Below are positions 15,692 to 19,175 of a DNA stretch of 19,175 nucleotides, piece after piece (position 1 is the first letter of the stretch; each line of letters opens with the position of its first letter). The position numbers and the translations under genes are program-made. The notes under the pieces were generated by a model, which saw nothing but the letters and a program-made list of their open reading frames with translations, was not told the origin of the DNA and did no database searches. The stretch is from NCBI GenBank assembly GCA_013695075.1, contig JACDBE010000081.1, positions 1-19,175 on the forward strand, read 5' to 3'. This stretch comes from Acidimicrobiia bacterium. GTDB taxonomy: Bacteria > Actinomycetota > Acidimicrobiia > Spongiisociales > UBA5794.

Positions 15692-15960
15692 ATGACCACG
15701 ATCCCCGCCGGATTCCGCAACGTCGCCTCCGCCCCGGAGACCCGGTCGTTCGACACCGGGGACGCAGTGATGGAGGTCGCCTACGGACTGGACCCGGCCC
15801 GGGCCCAGGTGGGAGACGCCCGCTGGGAGGCGGTGGTGGTGGACCCTTCGGGAACGGTGGATCTGGCGGGGACCGAGGGCGACGCCGCTACCAGGTCGCC
15901 GTCTGGCCTGATCGGGTGGTTGCCGCAGTCGGGCCAATCTCCATCTCGGCAGAGGAACAG
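15692..15960 (+). pseudogene. Frameshifted remnant of an unrecognised gene
   Basis: From ATG 15692 (GTG 15689 also possible) a frame with very high G/C third positions reads MTTIPAGFRNVASAPETR... as far as VDLAGTEGD, ending near 15890. The coding-like signal then moves to a different frame, RYQVAVWPDRVVAAVGPISIS (roughly 15895-15955), before running into the convergent MOSC gene. A one-base loss, or two-base gain, near 15888-15895 would join the two. I do not recognise the family. The C-terminus appears to be missing, so this is probably a decayed gene; a sequencing error is the alternative. Confidence 0.35.
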
Positions 15961-15963
15961 ACC

Positions 15964-16632
15964 CTACCCCAGGGTGAAGGCCGCCCTGCGGGCCACCATG
16001 TCCCGAATCTCCTCATTGAGGAACTCGTCGGCGGCGAGCAGTTCGGGCAACAAATCCGGCTCGGTGGTCACGGCGCGAAACCCCATCGACACGGTGATGT
16101 CGTGACCGGGCCGGTACACGACCTCGATAGGGTCGCCGCCGGCTACGAAACCGGGGAAGACGACGCGGAGATAGGCGCCGGGACGAGCCACCTTGGTGAA
16201 CGTCTTCAACCACCGCGACTCGCCCACCCAGCCACGGAACGTCGAGCAGGGGATCCGGGCAAAGGTGACCGCCAGTTCCACCTCGTCGCCGATGCGCCAT
16301 CGCTCGCCGAGCAGGGCACCGTTGACGTCGAGGTCACGAGTGGTCAGGTTCTCGCCGAAGAAGCCGTTGCGCATTGGGCGTCCAAGCCGAAGCTGCCAGG
16401 CGTCCAGGTCCTCTCGGGCAAACGCGTAGACCGCCTGATCATCACCGCCGTGATGCGCTCGATCCCCGATGTGATCGCCCACCAGCCCGCTACCCAGTCC
16501 GGTGCCCTGCGGACCGGGGGCTCGTACCTCGACCGGTCCGGGTTGCGGCTGCTTGTCGATCCCGGTCGATCGGGAGGGCTTGTACGGGTTGGGGACCGGT
16601 CGAGCGACGTTGACCGAGACGAGGTAAGGCAT
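15964..16632 (-). CDS. MOSC domain-containing protein
   Basis: The 222-residue protein has the MOSC (molybdenum cofactor sulfurase C-terminal) pattern of YiiM-like stand-alone proteins. QAVYAFAREDLDAW (66-79) and NGFFGENLTTRDLDV (89-103) are followed by LGERWRIGDEVELAV and RIPCSTFRGW, with the conserved cysteine C129 that can bind a persulfide or molybdenum cofactor. An HDITVS segment and a three-helix C-terminal tail (LLPELLAADEFLNEEIRDMV) are also typical. Relatives use molybdenum cofactor to reduce N-hydroxylated compounds or carry sulfur, and the exact reaction is open. The start codon is ATG 16632. The gene is convergent with the decayed gene at 15692 and divergent from the broken antitoxin at 16748. 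Confidence 0.88.
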   Translation of the reverse strand: MPYLVSVNVARPVPNPYKPSRSTGIDKQPQPGPVEVRAPGPQGTGLGSGLVGDHIGDRAHHGGDDQAVYAFAREDLDAWQLRLGRPMRNGFFGENLTTRDLDVNGALLGERWRIGDEVELAVTFARIPCSTFRGWVGESRWLKTFTKVARPGAYLRVVFPGFVAGGDPIEVVYRPGHDITVSMGFRAVTTEPDLLPELLAADEFLNEEIRDMVARRAAFTLG

Positions 16633-16747
16633 CGGGCAAGACTACGGTCTCCGCACATCACGGCGACCGCCCGCCCGAAGACGCGTGAACACCGGCTCGA
16701 TTTGGTGACAGTATGCGTCCGTCCGCAGCCACTTCAGTGGAGGACCT

Positions 16748-17003
16748 GTGCAGGTCGGTGTAAGAGAGTTGCGGGAGCATCTCAGCGTGTACCTCGACCT
16801 CGTGCGCCGGGGCGAGGAGTTGGTGGTCACGGTCCGGGGCCGTGCGGTGGCTCGTCTGGTGCCGATGGACTTCCAATCAGCGCTGGATGGCCCTGTGTCC
16901 CCAAGGACTGGTCACGCCAGCGCTGCAACTCCGTGTCGACAGTCAGCAACCCATCCGCACCAAGGGGACTGTGTCGGATCTGGTCGCCAGCCAGCGACGG
17001 TGA
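16748..17003 (+). pseudogene. Frameshifted Phd/YefM-type antitoxin
   Basis: The N-terminal half, from GTG 16748, reads MQVGVRELREHLSVYLDLVRR...ELVVTVRGRAVARLVPMD, a clear Phd DNA-binding domain. After about 16872 this frame loses sense. The next frame (codons starting at 16881) gives LCPQGLVTPALQ and ends IRTKGTVSDLVASQRR with TGA at 17001-17003. GTVSDLVA-QRR is the usual C-terminus of actinobacterial Phd antitoxins that pair with PIN toxins. A one-base gain (or two-base loss) between about 16870 and 16900 therefore broke the gene. The uninterrupted open frame continues to 17284 only because it overlaps osmC in antisense. Confidence 0.75.
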
Positions 17004-17109
17004 CCGCCGGCTTGGAACCATCGGCGCTGGCGCCGCTACTCGTGGCCGAGAAGCGATCACGGCGTGCCGGGTCGACGGTGGGCCGATCGTTGTTGGCCTT
17101 GGGGGCCGG
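17000..17109 (+). pseudogene. 5' stub of the partner PIN toxin
   Basis: GTG 17000-17002 overlaps the antitoxin TGA at 17001-17003, the GTGA coupling seen in intact toxin-antitoxin operons. It reads VTAGLEPSALAPLLVAEKRSRRA, which resembles the first strand and helix of VapC-type PIN toxins (typically LD-S/T-SALxxLLxxE). The first catalytic aspartate is replaced by glutamate (LEPS). After about 35 residues the similarity ends where the convergent osmC gene begins, so roughly 100 residues and the remaining active-site acids are missing. The end coordinate is only the osmC boundary. Confidence 0.5.
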
Positions 17110-17550
17110 TCAACCGAGGCGGGCGGTCACCGTGATCTCTACGTTGCCCTTGAGGGCGTTAGACACCGGACAGCCGTCCCTGGCTTCTTCGGCGGCGGTG
17201 GCGAACCCATCCTCGTCGAGCCCAGGAACGGCACCAACCACGTCGAGCGCCATGGAGACGATCCGCCATTCGCCATCGACCTGACCAAAGGTGGCGGTGG
17301 CGGTGGCGTCGAGGCTGGTGGCGGGGGTCCCCGCTTGGGCCAGGCCATGCGACAGCGCCATCGAGAAGCACGCGGCGTGGGCAGCGGCTATCAACTCCTC
17401 GGGGCTGGTCAAACCCCCGTGGTCCTCGGTACGGGCCTTCCAGGTGACATCGAGCGGACCTGCGGTGCCGCTGGTCTCCAGCGAGGCAGTGCCCTTGCCA
17501 CTCATCAGGTCGCCCTCCCAATGGGCGGATCCGGTGCTGGTCAGGGCCAT
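17110..17550 (-). CDS. osmC: OsmC-family peroxiredoxin
   Basis: The 146-residue protein is a thiol peroxidase that reduces organic hydroperoxides. It has the OsmC motifs GLTSPEELIAAAHAACFSMALSHGL with the peroxidatic cysteine C61, and GCPVSNALKGNVEI with the second cysteine C127. The glutamate in PEEL is the partner that helps position the catalytic arginine in this family. The N-terminal SAHWEGDLMSGKGT strand pair and the length fit OsmC better than Ohr. ATG 17550 is preferred over longer in-frame starts because the minus strand has GAGGAGG just upstream (17555-17565 region). The gene stands alone between two decayed loci and looks intact. Confidence 0.92.
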   Translation of the reverse strand: MALTSTGSAHWEGDLMSGKGTASLETSGTAGPLDVTWKARTEDHGGLTSPEELIAAAHAACFSMALSHGLAQAGTPATSLDATATATFGQVDGEWRIVSMALDVVGAVPGLDEDGFATAAEEARDGCPVSNALKGNVEITVTARLG

Positions 17551-17786
17551 GATTGTCCTCCTCGGGTATCCGATCCGATCGCCGGCAAGGTAGCGGATGC
17601 GACGGGGCAAGCGCGGGGCAGTGTGTTGGTACCGCACCACGGCCAGTACCCGGCCGGACAACCGGCTCCGACGTCGCGATCGGCCGTCGGCGGGGAGCGT
17701 CGTTGGCGGTTCGCACCGAGTTCGGCACCGGCCAGTCAGCTTCCGGGAGCTCGGCTGTGTTGCCCGGCCAGCGTGGCGGGTCGGTT

Positions 17787-18017
17787 GCGTTGACCCTGCG
17801 TGACGCTCATCACATCGTCCACTGGCTCCGCGGCGGCATCACATGCTTGGAGAACCCGATTTTGTGTGCCGCCACCATCCACACCCTGCTACACGAAGGC
17901 CGGGCGTTCGTCATCGGCCACGACGTGCACCCCATCACCGAGCAACGCCGAGACGAGGCAGACCCGCCCCTGACCTCGACCCGGCAACCCGTCACCGCAG
18001 GCACGCTCCAACAATGA
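17787..18017 (+). pseudogene. Decayed C-terminal HNH domain of a 13E12/DUF222-type protein
   Basis: LRDAHHIVHWLRGGITCLENPI (from about 17799) and IHTLLHEGRAFVIGHD match the HNH nuclease tail of DUF222/13E12-repeat proteins, with AHHIVHW, ENxI and HTLLHEG conserved. Between them the normal C-R-x-H-H is lost in this frame (LCAAT), but TGC-CGC-CAC-CAT is present in another frame at 17867-17878. This indicates one small deletion before and one insertion after the site. No DUF222 N-terminal domain is present; 17551-17786 has no recognisable gene. It is therefore an orphaned, inactivated fragment of a mobile-type gene, ending at TGA 18015-18017. Confidence 0.7.
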
Positions 18018-18047
18018 TCGAGGTGGTGGCTCCTCGGTAGCAGCATG

Positions 18048-18089
18048 AACTTGACATAATCAACTTGACATAATCAACTTGACATAACG
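18048..18089. repeat. Three tandem 14-bp AT-rich repeats
   Basis: AACTTGACATAATC occurs at 18048-18061 and 18062-18075, and a third copy at 18076-18089 differs only in its last two bases (CG). Each unit holds TTGACA and the short palindrome TTGA-N5-TCAA across the unit joint. The 14-bp period does not give a normal 16-18-base promoter spacing between TTGACA and TAAT. The array is strikingly AT-rich for this genome and lies between the HNH remnant and the nucleotidyltransferase 3' end. It resembles iterons or the terminal repeats of a recombinase element, but the type is not identified. Confidence 0.85.
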
Positions 18090-18150
18090 AGGCTTATGGG
18101 TCATTTCTTCGTAGGTCTGCGTTGGCAACCCGGAACCTTCGAGCCGGGAG

Positions 18151-18663
18151 TCAGCCGTTGGTTGGCCGGCTCCGCCTCCGCACCTCCTTTAGGGTCTGCT
18201 CCATGAGCGGCAGGACCGCCCGGTCCTTGGGCCGATCGGCCGCACGCTTGGATCGGATCACCGCCTCCAGCGACGCCACGGCTACCCGGACCGCTCCCAG
18301 GTTTGTCTCGACGGCGTCAGCGACCAGCTCCGGGTAGCCGGCGGTCCCGCTGGGCATCATCGTCAGATCGAGATCGCCGTGTGCGGTGACCAGATTCCAG
18401 ATCTGTCCTGAAGCCAGCGAGGTGCCATCGTGCTCGAACACCAGCCCAGCCGGCTCAGCACTGGTACGTATCCGCGCCCCGAGGTCTGTCAGCGCAGCCG
18501 ACAGCCGATCGAGATTGTCCCGATCGGTGGCCGGGGTGATGTCGATGTCGAAGGTCACATGGGGCACGCCGTGAAGAGCCGCCGCCAGTCCCCCTACCAC
18601 CACGAACTGGACTCCGTGTTCCGCCAGGACCTCCAGGATCCGCTCAGGCTCGAAGCGTCCCAC
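18151..18663 (-). CDS. Nucleotidyltransferase-fold protein, probable toxin or effector of an XRE-linked pair
   Basis: The 170-residue protein has the minimal nucleotidyltransferase signature FVVVGGLAAALHGVPHVTFDIDI (20-42): the GG motif and the metal-binding D39 and D41, with a possible third acid at D97 or D99 in AHGDLDLTM. The C-terminal SLEAVIRSKRAADRPKDRAVL helix is usual in this AbiEii/DUF6036-like group. Such proteins transfer a nucleotide to RNA or protein, and several act as toxins. GTG 18663 is chosen because GGAGGGAG (18671-18678, minus strand) lies seven bases upstream. The gene overlaps the 3' end of the XRE gene by 20 bases, so the pair is translationally coupled. A free-standing antibiotic-type transferase is less likely, since no such specificity motif is seen. 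Confidence 0.8.
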   Translation of the reverse strand: MGRFEPERILEVLAEHGVQFVVVGGLAAALHGVPHVTFDIDITPATDRDNLDRLSAALTDLGARIRTSAEPAGLVFEHDGTSLASGQIWNLVTAHGDLDLTMMPSGTAGYPELVADAVETNLGAVRVAVASLEAVIRSKRAADRPKDRAVLPLMEQTLKEVRRRSRPTNG

Positions 18664-18973
18664 CCATCCGCTCCCTCCCCGCCAGGACCATGTTGGCCAA
18701 CTTGGTCACCCGCACCAGCCGCTGCTGCGGTGTCAACGCCAGGCTCTCGGCGATCAGCCCTCGGTCGTGTTCGAGTTCGTCGACGATTCCCACCTGGAGC
18801 CGCAAGCCGGCGGCACTGATCAGGTCAATAACCGTCTCCAACGAGGGCAAGACCTCACCGCGCTCCCACCGCCCGATCACCGACACCGCCTTGTCGGCGC
18901 GCTCGGCCAGTTGCCGTTGGGTGAGCCCGGCCGCCAATCTGGCCCGACGGATCAGTTCAGCGGATCCGGCCAT
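18644..18973 (-). CDS. XRE-family helix-turn-helix protein, probable partner/repressor
   Basis: From ATG 18973 the product is 109 residues. A five-helix XRE DNA-binding domain occupies about 6-55: IRRARLAAGLTQRQLAERAD, then VSVIGRWERGEVLPSLETVIDLISAAGL, the Cro/C1-type pattern. The C-terminal half, ALTPQQRLVRVTKLANMVLAGRE, is a helix of the type seen in proteins encoded beside nucleotidyltransferases. A TTG two codons upstream is also in frame, but the ATG sits six bases after a strong TATGAT. The gene overlaps the nucleotidyltransferase downstream. By position and type it is likely to be the repressor and possibly the antitoxin; neutralising activity is inferred only. Confidence 0.85.
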   Translation of the reverse strand: MAGSAELIRRARLAAGLTQRQLAERADKAVSVIGRWERGEVLPSLETVIDLISAAGLRLQVGIVDELEHDRGLIAESLALTPQQRLVRVTKLANMVLAGRERMGGTLRA

Positions 18974-18979
18974 GTGCAA

Positions 18980-19011
18980 ATCATACTACATATCTGCGGT
19001 GTCATCCGCAG
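18980..19011 (-). promoter_or_regulatory. Promoter and operator of the XRE/nucleotidyltransferase operon
   Basis: On the minus strand TATGAT (18985-18980) ends six bases before the XRE ATG, the spacing expected for a leaderless transcript. Just upstream, CTGCGG-tgtcat-CCGCAG (18994-19011) is a perfect 6-bp inverted repeat with a 6-base spacer, lying where the -35 box would be. XRE regulators bind such palindromes, so this is the likely autoregulatory site. I see no good -35 hexamer at 16-18 bases. Confidence 0.5.
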
Positions 19012-19069
19012 ACGCAGTACCGATGCTCGAGCCACGGGACACGGTTGGGCTCCTTGGCGGCATACCTCG

Positions 19070-19175
19070 GTGGCCCGCTTCCCCGCCGAATGGGATCGGC
19101 TCAACGAGGGTGCCCCAGCCTGGTTGAGGCCACCTCTGCCGCGCCGGTGCCGGGAGTGCGAACCGGGCGTCGTCC
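19070..19175 (+). CDS. Possible partial reading frame at the right edge
   Basis: From GTG 19070 a frame reads VARFPAEWDRLNEGAPAWL and then a C-R-E-C pair, with no stop before the window ends. Third-position G/C is fairly high and the residue mix looks protein-like, but I recognise no family and see no clear ribosome binding site. An in-frame GTG at 18974 could extend it, though that would overlap the XRE promoter. It may be the start, or a decayed piece, of a gene beyond the window. Confidence 0.2.
   Translation, partial: MARFPAEWDRLNEGAPAWLRPPLPRRCRECEPGVV

Noticed and set aside
17551..17786. Possible N-terminal part of the HNH protein
   Set aside because: No DUF222 or other similarity is visible in any frame, and the composition gives no clear coding signal. 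I treat it as non-coding or fully decayed sequence.
15547..17793. 748-codon open frame across the MOSC, antitoxin and osmC regions
   Set aside because: It crosses well-supported genes on the other strand and two decayed loci. It is composition-driven; only a short piece near 15895-15955 looks coding and is reported separately.
18048..18089. Promoter made of the TTGACA and TAAT elements in the tandem repeats
   Set aside because: The 14-bp period gives 12- or 26-base spacings between TTGACA and the -10-like parts, not 16-18, and no plus-strand gene follows.
18129..18148. CCCGG/CCGGG hairpin downstream of the nucleotidyltransferase gene
   Set aside because: The stem has only five pairs with a ten-base loop and no T-run, too weak to report as a terminator.
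1..19175. Search for a CRISPR array, tRNA or rRNA genes
   Set aside because: Apart from the three 14-bp units at 18048-18089, no regularly spaced repeats were seen, and no tRNA- or rRNA-like sequence was noticed by eye; a dedicated scan was not possible.

Overview
The window is very GC-rich with strong G/C third-position preference, frequent GTG starts and tight head-to-tail operons. The left-hand order (DUF151 nuclease, then an Rv1830-type MerR regulator) is a known actinobacterial arrangement. A LigB-type ATP-dependent ligase, a polyphosphate glucokinase and a Phd/VapC remnant also fit a chromosomal segment of a high-GC actinobacterium. A deep branch such as Acidimicrobiia is my guess, not shown by the sequence. 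I saw no rRNA, tRNA or CRISPR array.

Layout. (1) 3-5062, plus strand: DUF151 bifunctional nuclease; a regulatory gap with two facing DnaA-box-like sites, a promoter and a MerR-type palindrome; then the MerR regulator, a PD-(D/E)xK nuclease-like protein, GcvT-type aminomethyltransferase, polyphosphate glucokinase, an alpha/beta hydrolase of monoacylglycerol-lipase type and RNase HII, mostly 2-66 bases apart. (2) 5047-5657, minus: an intact VapBC toxin-antitoxin pair, its toxin overlapping the rnhB 3' end. (3) 5812-10337: a PLP-dependent D-cysteine desulfhydrase/ACC-deaminase homologue, glutaryl-CoA dehydrogenase, a membrane-anchored zinc metallopeptidase and a second acyl-CoA dehydrogenase, in divergent and convergent pairs. 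(4) 10393-15538: a lipoprotein with a pectate-lyase-3 beta-helix, DNA ligase LigB (minus) and an HtrA-like lipoprotein protease with a PDZ domain. (5) 15541-19175: a region rich in debris: a perfect 22-bp-arm palindrome, a frameshifted unknown gene, a MOSC protein, a frameshifted Phd antitoxin with a stub of its PIN toxin, OsmC, a decayed HNH nuclease tail, a 3 x 14-bp AT-rich tandem repeat, and an intact two-gene XRE/nucleotidyltransferase module with its own candidate promoter and operator.

How the genes work together. The first block couples a cell-cycle-type MerR regulator with housekeeping metabolism (one-carbon, polyphosphate/glucose, lipid) and RNA-DNA hybrid removal. The middle block is acyl-CoA oxidation, including the lysine/tryptophan route, plus envelope proteins. 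The right block looks like a site where toxin-antitoxin and mobile-element genes arrive and decay; the XRE/nucleotidyltransferase pair and VapBC are the intact conflict modules. The best leads for new biology are the DnaA-box/MerR promoter, the XRE/nucleotidyltransferase pair, the perfect palindrome and the PD-(D/E)xK protein in the MerR operon.
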